DNA of 64,000 nt, from contig JAEVLN010000008.1 of NCBI GenBank assembly GCA_018350325.1, positions 682,001 to 746,000 of the forward strand. The letters are read 5' to 3'. Shown piece by piece: positions 1 to 10,738 of this stretch; position 1 is the first letter of the stretch; each line of letters starts with the position of its first letter. The notes beneath the pieces are model-generated. The model was not told the origin of the DNA, did no database searches, and saw only the letters and a list, made by a program, of their open reading frames with translations. The DNA is from Globodera rostochiensis (lineage: Eukaryota > Nematoda > Chromadorea > Rhabditida > Heteroderidae). The translations under genes were made by a program, and so were the position numbers.

Positions 1-1610
1 AATGAAAAATGGCTCTTTGACCTAAAAACGATATATTCGTGCATTTCAGAACAAGGCGCGTTCAGAAAGATTAACACCTCTAATTACAAATTACAAATTA
101 TGTTTTGGTCAAATTAAGTTGGAGGGGTCCGGCACTGCGCCGGCGGAAAAGCCCGTGGTTCGGCAAAATTTGTCGCGCGCGGATCGACAACAAATGCAGG
201 AATTTTTAACTTTTTGTTGGGAAGAGGACCGACGGTTTCCGACAAAATTCCAAATTGCATTAACAATATTTTGCCAAAAATGTCATTCCTAGGGTGTATA
301 TTTGTTAATCCGAATCAGAGGATCCCGGACCTTTGAGCCTAAATACTATGATTGGAATTCAAAAACCGGTCCTCCTCCCCCGATCTGATCTTATTCGATC
401 TGCGGGTTAAAATTTCAGTTTTAAATAATGATGGAATTGTCGCACATTTATTGTCCGTAATGGCTGGCGTCTTATACGACGGACGAAGGAACTCTTTTCA
501 TCTTTTTGTACCGATTCAGCAAATTTTCTTGGCGATCACCGATCATTGCCGCTTCATTTCTCCTTTATAAATGTGTCCGCTCACTCAACGCACGACACTT
601 TTGGCAAAAAGAGCAATTTGTCGACGATGCGTTCCAATTCCTCATTCCGTTGCTTCCCCCCCCCCCCCAATCGTTGCTCTCTTATTTTCTCGAATCTTTT
701 TCTCGAATTTCTTCCAACCCTTTTTTTTTGGTCACAGACTGAAGAAACGCTGCTGCTTTAAACAAACATTATACGCTTGATGGCTTTGATTTGCAATTTC
801 TCAAATAACAACGCTAATGAAGAACCAATTTTAGTTGTTAGTAACTACAGCGGTATTACAAAATGGAAGCGAAACTTTCAAAATGAGGACAAAAATAACT
901 AACGAGCGAATTTCTTTAAATTCTATAATGAGTTAGAGCAATAAACTGGAATGACGTCAGAAGCGAGTGTCCATCAGTCACAGTTTCGATCAGAAATCGG
1001 TTAATTAGCTTACGCTTAATGGCACATTTAATTAACTGCCTAAAAATCAACGACTTTTCTATCAGAAAAATATGCAAATTCACTTTTTAAAATTATTTGT
1101 TATTGTTTGTTTTGCCGTAAGGCAAAGGAAAAGCATAAACCTGTCAAACCACAACAAGCAGAAGCAGCATAAGAGGGGGGTTTATGTGCGGATAAAAAGG
1201 ACATTGCCAGCAATGGACACAATAAATTGAATGAATGAGCACTTTCTTTGAGGGCATCTTAAAATTAAAATGGGACAAAACAGCAGCAGAAGAGAAGTGC
1301 CAAATCCGGTTTTATTGGAGTTGGAAAACAATGGGAAAAGTTTGGATGAATATTTTTATGTGCGCAAATTTGGAGCATTTGTTGGAAAAAATATTCATTT
1401 GGGGAGGGAATTGACATTTACACAAAATCTTCACATTTACCCAACTAAATCTGTTGCCAAGCTTAGAAAAAAATTAAATTTATTTTGGGTCAGTTGCTTC
1501 TTTATTTAAATTATAAATCTTTTTATAATTAAGAAAATATACTTTTGAGGAATGAATTATGGTCTTTTCTTAAGAGAAGCAAATAATCTGTGACAGATTT
1601 TAAATTCAAA
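1..1610. other. Intergenic, no convincing gene
   Basis: AT-rich sequence. The overlapping open frames around 352-780 have no codon pattern, domain or splice logic and cover a C-run at about 656-668 and a T-run at about 721-729. An ATG at 1270 opens a 79-codon frame beginning MGQNSSRRE, which would suit N-myristoylation, but its end is a low-complexity AT-rich tail and no partner exon was identified, so it is left as a weak candidate only. Confidence 0.5.
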
Positions 1611-2618
1611 ATGAGCATCAAATCACTTATTATTTTGTCCATTTTATTCGCATTGATCAGACTCAGCGACTGTTTTCTGTTTGGCGGTCTCGGGGGTGCC
1701 GGTGGGGGAGGATTCTGCTGCTGTCCTCCTCCCCGTCCACGTCCATGCTGCTGTCCTCCTCCTCCTCCAGTGCCATGTTGTCCACCGTTTCCGACATGTT
1801 GATGATTTCAAATTTAAATTTTTTTTTTGAAATTAAAAGTATATATATATTATATTATAATATCGTATTTTATTTTTTCGTTTTAAAGGTGGGAGTTTCG
1901 GAGGCGGCTTTGGAGGTATACTTCAAAGGAATTGGCCACGTTTTAAGAATATAACATCGTTTAATTAGGAAGAGGTGGTGGAGGTATGTTTTGCAATAGC
2001 TTTTTTATTTAAAATATTGGTTATTTATGTATACATTTTCCATGACAATAGGCGGAGGTGGTGGAGCTGGATGTGGAGGTTTTTAAGGACTTTTATCTTT
2101 TAATTTAATTTGTATAGGCGGTGGAGGCTGTGGCTGCGGTTTTGGCGGTATTCAAAAACTAAGATTCTTTAAAAGTTTATTTTTATAAAGGTTATGGAAG
2201 TAGTGGACCATCAATTAATTGCGGTGGCGGTCGTGGAAATTACGGACGTAATAAGTCATTTCTGTCGGGGATAAGGACACATTTTATTTTACAGTAATTT
2301 AATCCGTAATTAAATCAAAATTAAATTGAGTGGTTAAGCCAAACCATTTATGAATGTAAAAGATCCCTTTTTGAAAAGAGATTACCTATGTTTCGTCACG
2401 AAGCCGTGACCTACAAACCCCGAGAATTTTCCCGAATACTTTTCCAATTGTTTATAGCCTTGGGAATTATTACATATTTCCTTTAGGCTTTGATGGCACA
2501 ATGGGCGGCGGATGTTATGGTTCCGGCCGGCGGACGTTCTTTTGGTAGCGGTTGTGGATGTGCATGGCGCCGATGTCGGAGACGAATTCAATCGGATGGA
2601 ATGGAGCGAAGTCCGTGA
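1611..2618 (+). CDS. Secreted Gly/Cys/Pro-rich protein encoded by phase-1 micro-exons
   Basis: The ATG at 1611 starts a signal peptide (SIKSLIILSILFALIRLSDC), followed by Gly-rich and then Cys/Pro-rich sequence (CCCPPP, CCPP). Exon 1 ends near 1799. The chain continues through tiny exons at 1889-1915, 1969-1983, 2052-2078 and 2118-2147 (27, 15, 27 and 30 nt), then an exon from 2191. Every junction is phase 1 and each micro-exon encodes Gly-rich sequence, for example GSFGGGFG, with Cys in the fourth and fifth. The 2191 exon either reads on to TAA at 2295-2297 or splices at 2248 to a last Gly/Cys-rich exon at about 2487-2618, which seems to need a one-base frame change. Composition recalls the N-termini of nematode ground-like and other Gly-rich cuticle or secreted proteins, but no ground-like domain was seen. 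Function unknown. Confidence 0.6.
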
Positions 2619-2756
2619 AAAGCCTCCAAAAGCAAAAACCAATTATCTGCTGACCTGACAGTTGCTTAAGAAAATCCCTAATTCTTTGAATATATTGATC
2701 CGAATAAAGATAAAGAATTGTCAAGCGCCATCAAAATTCTGGCATAAATTAAACAA

Positions 2757-3188
2757 CAGGGAGGCCAAATTGCCTTATTTTTAAGGCAAATGCCATAATT
2801 TTGGGAATTTGCCTTATTGTTTGCCATATTTTCACACTTGCCATAATTTTGCCATATTTTTGACTTTGGTAAAAATTCTCATTTTTTACGGGAAAAATGA
2901 GAATTCCCGAAAAAGTGCTCTTTGATTCTTACAATTTGAAGTTTTTGTTTGAAAATCTGTTAACAAATTGAGTAAAAAATTCAAATTTTTCTCGGCGGCG
3001 CCTATCGGCACCGCCGAACCGTTCCCCCCAGAACTGAAGCAAAATTCTCAAAAAAACAAATGCTTTTTTGAAAATTCCTTAAGAAAACTGCCATAAAAAT
3101 GCCATATTTTTGACCCCTCGATGCCATAAAAATGCCATATTTTTGGAGCCGGTTGCCATATTTTACCGCAGTTGAGTTGGCCTCCCTG
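2757..3188. mobile_element. hAT-type MITE, 432 bp
   Basis: Perfect 12-bp terminal inverted repeats begin CAGGGAGGCCAA at 2757 and end with the complement at 3188. They are flanked by a perfect 8-bp target duplication, TTAAACAA, at 2749-2756 and 3189-3196. An 8-bp duplication and CAGGG-type ends are typical of hAT transposons. The interior has no transposase and consists largely of reiterated TTGCCATATTTTTG-like words. It is non-autonomous. Confidence 0.85.
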
Positions 3189-3277
3189 TTAAACAATGTT
3201 GTACACAAAATTTTTAAACAAAAGAATCAAAAGAGAATTAGGAACAATTAGCCAAATTTGAAGATATGCTGTTCTCC

Positions 3278-4511
3278 TCAATGGTTCGTCAACCGATAAG
3301 TCGCCCTTTGGATGCCGGGAAGTGCCCTCCCCGCGTGCCGTCCTCCCCGCGAGGTTCCCTCTCCAGCCACCGATGGTGGTGGTCGTTCGCGTTCGATGCC
3401 ATCGTACGTTTCATTCAGTTTAGCGATTTTTCTATCGATTGTGTTCTGCTTTTTCTTCGACAACTTTCGCCGAATTCCCTGAAAAGCTTCGTAAGGAATT
3501 GCCGACGTACACAAACAGAGCAAAGTGGCAAACCAACACGGAGGACAAAACATGCAGGCAAAAACTGATCAGAAAAAATTGTTCCTATTTTGGCATATTT
3601 TTAATATTAAAAAAAGTTCACTTTTGCAACAGTCTGAACATCCTTTGGGCAGTTTCGGACAATCGCATACAGAAATGTTATTGTTGCACACGTCACACAA
3701 CAATTGCGACACGATAAAAGCCTCCGAAAATCCGTGCCCTAATTTTGGAATTTGTTCCGCAGATGCTTTAGAAGCGTCCGCTTTAATGTGCAAATCTTAA
3801 AAAAAAAGTAAATATATTATTATTAAAAAAGTCGTTATTCCTTACCATTTATTTTGAAATAATACATTTCAAAATATTCTTTGTTTCTCTTTTGAATTTC
3901 AGGCCCTGTCAAATATTGCAACACGGTAATAGCCATTAGATTTGATTGAATACTATTTAACACATTGGGGTCAACAAATTGTTGGATTCTGAATTAAATT
4001 TGTTTTGTTTAAGCTTTGTTCTGTTGGTAATGTGAACGTACGGTGCGTTGTTGAGCTTGCCCATCTGTTGTGAACTGATCGAACATTCGATGCCCCCTCC
4101 CCCCTCCCTTTCCATTGCTTTTTCCAGACGAAATTTGCTGTTGTAAGCTTCCAACGACATGACGTACTGTCGTTGTTCCCCGCGAACGGTGGCCAAAAAT
4201 GAGTCGATCTGTGCAAAAAGGTCCGACACTTCACGGCCGTATACCGGTACTTCCGACATTCTTAGCTTTTCAGACATCGTTTGGAAGGTCGCGATTAGCT
4301 GTTCCTCCTCTACTCGAGAGTGTACTTGCTGCCGTTCACGGCACTCAAGCTTTTGCGTCTCGACCGTTTGTCTCGACAAATCCTCATGCAAATTCATAAG
4401 CATTGTCCACAAAATGCTGCGAGCTTGGCTGTTTAATGGCACATCGTCGGGCAAAGCATTACGAAGAATTTGTGATAATGCAAGAAAAATAAACAAATTT
4501 TTACAAAGCAT
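3278..4511 (-). CDS. Secreted orphan protein, helical N-terminus and Cys-rich middle
   Basis: The first in-frame ATG, at 4511, starts a signal peptide (LCKNLFIFLALSQILRNAL), then about 120 residues rich in Glu, Gln, Arg and Leu that look helical or coiled-coil. Exon 1 ends at 4042 with a GTACGT donor in phase 2. Exon 2 (3988-3846) and exon 3 (from 3795) keep phase. Exon 3 encodes a Cys cluster of pattern CDVCx6CDCx6CSDCC. A last exon from 3478 to 3278 (basic, probably disordered) is joined by inference; its donor is not settled. No family recognised. A signal peptide with no membrane segment suggests secretion. Reading exon 1 alone would stop the protein at 187 codons, but the phase continuity argues for the longer model. 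Confidence 0.5.
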
Positions 4512-5173
4512 AGCTAACAAATGTTTTTAAAATCTTTAAATTAAAAAAAAATAATACATATTTTCTCAGGCATAATTTACAATTTTAGCACAGGAAGGAA
4601 ATTATATATATAATAAATAACGAAATTGGCTTAAAAATATTATTGTGAAGCTTTGTATATTGTCTATTTAATTAATACGCAATAATTGATTTTTTTTGTT
4701 CACTCATTTGTTTTAATCTTACTTTTCTATTATACAAAATGGCGTATATTTTAGTTGAATTAATTAATTGTAATCGGTTTTTTAAATTAATTCACATATT
4801 TATACCAAAAAGATTGGGATAATGATGCTGTCTGTCTGTCTGTCTGTGACGGTTATTTATACTCCAATACTCGGACCCCGCATCCGACATGCATTTCACG
4901 TGAAATCGAACTGTTGTTGATCATCCGCTGCTCGTCACCAATTTGTTTTTGGTTTCGCTCCAAGTAAATACCAAAGGAAAGCTTAATCGTTTAATAAACA
5001 AATGATTTCTTAATTACCTAATGTCTGTCTCACTCACTTTAATTGTAAACAAAACATATCCTTTAACCCTAAATTTAATTTAAACGGAATATGAACAACA
5101 AAATTTGACATTTAATCAGGCAATTCTACTTGAAAGTAAGACAAAGTTTCGCCCAGCAATTCCCTCCTCATAC
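4512..5173. other. AT-rich intergenic spacer
   Basis: Lies between two genes on the minus strand. It contains a short CTGT microsatellite near 4830-4849 and many TTAATTAA-like tracts, which would be the promoter side of the secreted orphan gene and the 3' flank of the MOCOS gene. No exon was recognised. Confidence 0.5.
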
Positions 5174-8100
5174 CTTTCCCCCCGATCGCAAATCCCTCAG
5201 TCCGATCAACACATTTGGATCCTTTTCGCCACTTTGCTGATCAATGCAAATCATCTGACAGCGCTGACAGGAGCCAACCACCTCAAATGATTTGAATTTG
5301 ATGAATAAAATTCTGCTAAATAATTTTTAATATTTGCTCACCAAAAATTCCACACTTCCTATGGCCAATTTGGCAATTTGATCCTCCTCAAATGGTTTTG
5401 AAGTTGGCCCAAAATCAACCACAAAATTTGGACGAAAACGTTCGACGACACTTTCGTAAGAGAGCGAAACATGGGAGGCGATGAAAGATGCCGAAGCGCG
5501 AGTTATTAGCAAAAAATTGGCTTTATTAGAGAAGTTGGATGGGACGGCTTAAAAAAGTCCAAATTTAAAATTATTGAAAAGATTATTTTATTCGCCTTCG
5601 TCCATTGCGCAACAAATTAATTTGCTCCCCTCCAGCGAAGCGTCCAATTCAGAGAGCCAAAGTGAAAGTGATTCGCCGCCAAAATCCATCAGTTCTCGAG
5701 GCATTCGTCTGACAAATGAGAGTAATTAAACGTTAAAACAAAAAATTAATTAAAAAAAAGTAAAAAAACAGACTTTTAAAAAGAATAATGATAAAAAATC
5801 ATGTTCAATTAAAACGCACTTTCCTAAACATTGGACGCCGTTTGTTTTGCTATTTTCGGGAATATTGACCATTTTTGCATTGTTGCATTTTGTTGTTGCC
5901 ATTCTGATGGCCGGAAGTCCGCCGTTACGTCGATCTTTCAACACCAATTCGCTCTTACCCGCGGCATCAATCTTTTGCAGGCATTTTAGGGAATTGTGCC
6001 CCATTATAAAAATGATTAAAGTCACGGTGGCTATACAGCCTTTCCAACCGTGACATCATACAAATAAATGTGACATCATCCAGATAAATGTGACATCATC
6101 CAGATAAATGTGACATCATCCAGATAATTGACATCATCCAGATAAATGTGACATCATACAGATAAATGTGACATCATACAGATAAATGTGACATCATCCA
6201 GATAATTGACATCATCCAGATAAATGTGACATCATCCAGATAAATGTGACATCATCCAGATAAATGTGACATCATCCAGATAAATGTGACATCATCCAGA
6301 TAAATGTGACATCGAAACAATTGCAACAATTACTAGGAATTCTGTACTTTAAAAGACTATGATTTTGGGTCAATTCGATCAGTCTCCGGCCTAAATCGGG
6401 TTCGATTTCGGGTATCCGAGATTTTAAGGAACCGGAACTTTTCTGCTTAATCCGGTAGTCAAATTTAAAATACTTCCGGCACAATGGAACAGAGTGCCGA
6501 ACATCGCTTTTGGGTAACAGAATCGCCACCACAGGAAACGATCATCCAATGCCTGTCGAATAGAAGAGAGCCGGAAGTGGGACAAAGTGGCCAACTAAAA
6601 TCCCAAAAAAACAATACACCCCAAAAAATGGTGCCGTTAGCGTATTTTTCAAGACCTTTTCTTGGCCATTGCCGCGCACGACTTTATCGGATAAACGAAT
6701 AAATGTGAAAGTCGGCCAAGCCCGGAGGGATAAAGCCGTTGTTGTTGGCCTTCAAAGTTTATTCCCGTGCTGGAGGAGTCACTGGCCGCGGAAGTTTGTC
6801 CATGAAAACAACACGTCAACATTCTTATGAATGCGTCCAAATCCTAAATTTAAACTTTTGAATTTTAATAATTACGTGTACCTCTTGTGAGGATGTCCGA
6901 CCAAAAGAAATTCGAACTGAGCCCAACGGATTTCCTTCGAACAAATCCAAGTCGTCACCGCATTCTTTGCCGTTCTGAGTGAGTTTTAATATTTTTGAAA
7001 CAATAAAATGCAATAAAATTATAAATAAATAATTGCACCTGATGGTGAATATCCATAATTTCTGCAGTTATTCCCAAATGCATGCTGCAGGCCCCAAAAT
7101 TGCCTGAAACCCTTAGGGTACAAGTAAAAGGCGATGCAATTCTTTTTACATTTACCCTATCCCTTAAAATTCAAAAAAAAGGTTACAATTAGAGTCAGGA
7201 CCAAAACCAAAAAATTTTTTGGATTTTTTGTACAAAAATTGGACCAAAAGGTTTTGTTTTGGGTAACAAAACTTTTGGTCAAATAATGTTTGAGTCCAAG
7301 TTTTTGGTCTCCAGTTACAATGGCATCCGGTACGAAGTTGAATGCCAAAAAGATCAGCCATTTTATCAACCTAAATGAAATAAATTGGAAAATAATTAAA
7401 ATAAATTTTTTAACGAGCCTCCACAAATCCAACAAAAGTGCCGTCTTCACGAAGCAAATTAAAATTCACAATTGGACCTTGAACAATCTTTTTTTCACAT
7501 TTGTAAGAATTCTTTCTGAATTTTGATGTTTGCATTATTTTAAAATGTTAAAAACAAACATTTTTTGATGTTCCGTCCATCCTTTCCCATAAATAATGGC
7601 AATTGGGGCGCCATTCGGATGTTTCATTTGGCTTAAAGCATCGAAGGCTTTCTCAGCAAAATTCATTGCGTGTCCAAAATCTTTTGATAATTCAGAAAAA
7701 CGCTGTTTAAATTCCACCATAAATTTATTATTCAAATCTCTTAAATTTAACTTTTCAATTTTAAATACCGTTTTTCTAAGTAAATACGCACCATTTTGGT
7801 CAAATTCTTCAAAAGCGTGCAAAAGTGCCGAAATCGCATAAAAGTTGCAAGTTCCATCTTCAAATCTTTTCAAAAAAAGTAAAATAAGTCGACAACATTT
7901 TGCTTATTTAAAAGATTCGAACCGTTCTTCAACAGAACTTCGGAATTCGACTTCGTTGGAGGTCGGCGAAACGAATTTGACTGTTCCGCCCCCAAAGTAA
8001 CGCTTTTTTTGAAGACAACGGGCGACAGAAGAACGTCGGACGATAAGTGCGCCAATGCCTAATTTGTAGGGCCACAAATTATATGGACAAACAATCTCGA

Positions 8101-9757
8101 AATATGGCCATAAAATATGAATTTCCATATAATTTGTGGCCCTACTAATTTGTAAGAAGAAAAAGGGCAAAAAGACATTTTGCCAAATAAACAATTTACC
8201 CGTCGGATATCCGAACATTTTGTAGAAAGAAATGACGGCAAAGTCGCACAATGAAAGTCCAATGTCCGGTGAGTGCGGGGCCAAAGCGGCGGAGTCAAAG
8301 CACACGAACCAATGGGGGCCCAAAACTAAACAATTTGAATCAAAAAATAAATAAACAATTCTTTTTTTATTAATAATAATTCATTTTAAACAACGAAACC
8401 AACCAACTGAACAATTTGAATCAAAAAATAAATAAACAATTCTTTTTTTATTAATAATAATTCTTTTTAAACAACGAAACCAACCAACTGAACAATTTGA
8501 ATCAAAAAATAAATAAACAATTCTTTTTTTATTAATAATAATTCTTTTTAAACAACGAAACCAACCAACTGAACAATTTGAATCAAAAAATAAATAAACA
8601 ATTCTTTTTTTATTAATAATAATTCTTTTTAAACAACGAAACCAACCAACTGAACAATTTGAATCAAAAAATAAATAAACAATTCTTTTTTTATTAATAA
8701 TAATTCTTTTTAAACAACGAAACCAACCAACTGAACAATTTGAATCAAAAAATAAATAAACAATTCTTTTTTTATTAATAATAATTCTTTTTAAACAACG
8801 AAACCAACCAACTGAACAATTTGAATCAAAAAATAAATAAACAATTCTTTTTTTATTAATAATAATTCTTTTTAAACAACGAAACCAACCAACCTCTTTT
8901 TAATGTACGGGCCAATGTCATGTCATAAACACGCCCACAGAAATTGCTCATGGCGGTCATTACGAACAAACTTTTTTTCTTCCCAAATGTGTGCATTTTA
9001 TCTTCCAGCGTCAATGGCTGCCGTTTTGACTGCAATTCGGCTAAAAATTGGCACAAATCTTCGTATTGGACCACGACAATTCGTTCAAAATTGTCAGCGT
9101 GTCGCATGCCGACAACGGAAGTGTGCGAATCGCGCAGCATCAAAAGTGTGCTCAATGAATCTGGGACAAATAAAAGAAATTTAAAAATATTTCGCATTGA
9201 AATAAAATAAATGCTAATTAAAGAAGCAAATTAATGTTCACAAAAGACCTTTTACCTTCGGCCAGACATTTTACATCGGTTGAAAACTCTTTTTTTGTGC
9301 CGCAAAAGTCACTTTCGCCGCCAACAAAGTTTTCGGCCAATAATTTCAAAGAATTTGTTGCATTTGCAGTAAAAATGACCGAAAATGTGGCTGAATCGTT
9401 AATTCCAAAATGTGCGAGGACTCTGCATAAATAAATAAATAAATGGGTTAATTTTTAATTAAAGAATTTCATAACACTATTAAATGCAAATGAAATAACC
9501 ATTAAAAGGCTATATTATTTATTTATTGTCTCTTTTAACTTTTAATTATTTAATGACTTTGCCCTCGCGAATTGCAGCCGGTCCCGCGTCCGCCGTCCCA
9601 GCAAATGGCCGCTGTGCGGGTTGGCCAAAAAGAATTGGCGCGGGTCGGCCAACGAATTGGCCATCCGTTGGAGAAATTCGGGCGTTGGCAAAGCAGCGCC
9701 GGCAAAGTCCAAATAATGAAACGAATTTGGGACAAAATCTTTCGCACTTTTTTCCAT
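5174..9757 (-). CDS. MOCOS: Molybdenum cofactor sulfurase (NifS-like plus MOSC)
   Basis: Uses cysteine to sulfurate the molybdenum cofactor and so activate xanthine dehydrogenase and aldehyde oxidase in the cytosol. Exons in order on the minus strand: 9757 (first true ATG) with HYLDFAGAALP and NPHSGH; 9425-9255 with FTANATNSLKLLAENF; 9163-8894 with SHTSVVGMRHADN; 8311-8213 with the PLP lysine in SFYKMFGYPTG; 8058-7910 with RYFGGGTVKFVSP; 7870-7540 with RFEDGTCNF; 7500-7330 with GPIVNFNLL and RTGCHC; 7110-7040 with NFGACSMHLGI; 6976-6888 with ECGDDLDLFEG and GSVRISFG; 6846-6661 with LFVYPIKSC, the start of the MOSC N-terminal domain; 6575-6476 with LLFDRHWMIVSCGG; about 5718-5590 with GGESLSLWLSELDASLEG; 5545-5340 with LERFRPN-like VVERFRPN and PFEED; 5281-5174 with CQRCQMICIDQQSG. 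Phases agree at most junctions. One exon between 6470 and 5720 and the extreme C-terminus are unresolved. Confidence 0.9.
6048..6313. repeat. 20-bp minisatellite in a MOCOS intron
   Basis: About 13 tandem copies of a 20-bp unit, AATGTGACATCATCCAGATA, with a few 17-bp copies that lack three bases and one-base variants (CATACAG). It lies in the intron between the two parts of the MOSC domain of the minus-strand MOCOS gene. Confidence 0.9.
8060..8151. mobile_element. 80-bp MITE with 22-bp inverted ends beside a splice acceptor
   Basis: Perfect 22-bp terminal inverted repeats at 8066-8087 and 8124-8145 (outer end GTAGGGCCACAAATTATATG) enclose about 36 bp. The direct duplication TAATTT flanks them at 8060-8065 and 8146-8151. 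It sits in the MOCOS intron immediately upstream, in gene sense, of the exon that starts at 8058. Confidence 0.85.
8329..8893. repeat. 81-bp minisatellite, about 7 copies, in a MOCOS intron
   Basis: Near-identical 81-bp units begin AACAATTTGAATCAAAAAAT at 8329, 8410 and every 81 bp onward. The only common difference is one A/T change in the first copy. The array fills almost the whole intron and its last copy runs into the donor site of the upstream exon, which ends at 8894. Confidence 0.95.
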
Positions 9758-10276
9758 TTTTTCTATCGTTTTAATGGGGAAATTGGGAGAATTGATTGAA
9801 CACAACGTTTAATTACCCAAAAATGAGCACAACCCAAATAATACAAATTGATTAAATAAAAATTATCAGCAAACCGGTTATTCTTCTAATTCACATAAAA
9901 AAAGATTAAGAACAACTAAATAATATGAACATTAATCAATCTTGGTCAAAACAAATAAAATAACAAATTGGAAAGATGCTAATTTGTGACAGAATTCTGT
10001 TGATTTGCTTTGGAACTTCTTCTAAAAAGAAAGAATCTTTTTATTTTTTGATAAGTGATCATCTCTCATTTAAATAATGTAGTTTTTCGTTTTGTTTGTT
10101 TTATGAGTAAGGGACAAAAAGCATTAGTGCCTTTCTCTAAGTGTAATTTGCAATTTCACAAAATTTTTATTAAATTGAAAACTGCACAATAATTGTTGAA
10201 TAAATGTAAAACCACAATATTGTATTGATTCTACGAAAAGCAATCAGAAATCAGTAGAAGGCCCAATGCCGCATCA
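9758..10276. other. Intergenic spacer
   Basis: AT-rich sequence upstream of MOCOS (the 5' region of that minus-strand gene) and downstream of the His/Met/Gly-rich gene. No coding exon, repeat or RNA gene was recognised. Confidence 0.5.
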
Positions 10277-10738
10277 TCACCAGCCTCCACCGCCCATGCC
10301 CATGCCGCCACCCATGCCCATGCCCATACCCATGCCCATGCCCATGCCGCCGCCCATTCCTCCGCCCATTCCTCCTCCGCCATAACCGTTGTTAAAGCCG
10401 CCCCATCTGGAGGATTCGTAACCGCCCCAATTTCCTCCACCGTAACCACCGTAACCCCCGTAATGACGCTTGTGGCGATTGCTAAAGGGAAATGGCACAC
10501 AAGATTAGATGGATTGTATTTTTAATTCTAATTTAATTTACTTTTAAATAAAATTAAATTGCAAAACATGACAATAATAAGAGTTTAATATTCTTTCTGA
10601 CCTTTTAGCCGGCTTCTCCTCAACTGCGAGCGGATTTGGCAAACTTTGCTCTCCATTTCTGTCGTCAGCGCCATCCGCCGCCGTTTCAATTGCCAAAAAA
10701 GAGGCGGAAATAAGCACAAAAAAGAGGAATAATTGCAT
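10277..10738 (-). CDS. Secreted Gly/Met-rich protein, copy A
   Basis: Two exons. Exon 1 (10738-10602) starts at ATG with signal peptide QLFLFFVLISASFLAIETAA and a short acidic propeptide-like stretch ending VEEKPAK. A phase-2 intron leads to exon 2 (10481-10277), which encodes NRHKRHYGGYGGYGG and then a long GGM/GM repeat tract ending in Trp just before TGA. The KR dipeptide could be a processing site for a mature Gly/Met-rich peptide. Such compositions occur in nematode Gly-rich secreted and antimicrobial-type peptides, but no family is assigned. The GM tract (GMGMGM) might bind metal; that is only inference. A paralogue lies 1.4 kb away on the same strand. Confidence 0.75.

Noticed and set aside
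5750..6053. Hydrophobic plus-strand frame (LFSGILTIFALLHFVVAILM) inside a MOCOS intron, and its minus-strand complement
   Set aside because: Could be a small nested secreted gene, but start and stop context is weak, it runs into the minisatellite, and neither strand fits the missing MOSC exon.
7904..7930. GATTCGAACC string that looks like a tRNA T-loop
   Set aside because: No acceptor stem or anticodon arm at the proper spacing, and it overlaps a MOCOS exon boundary.
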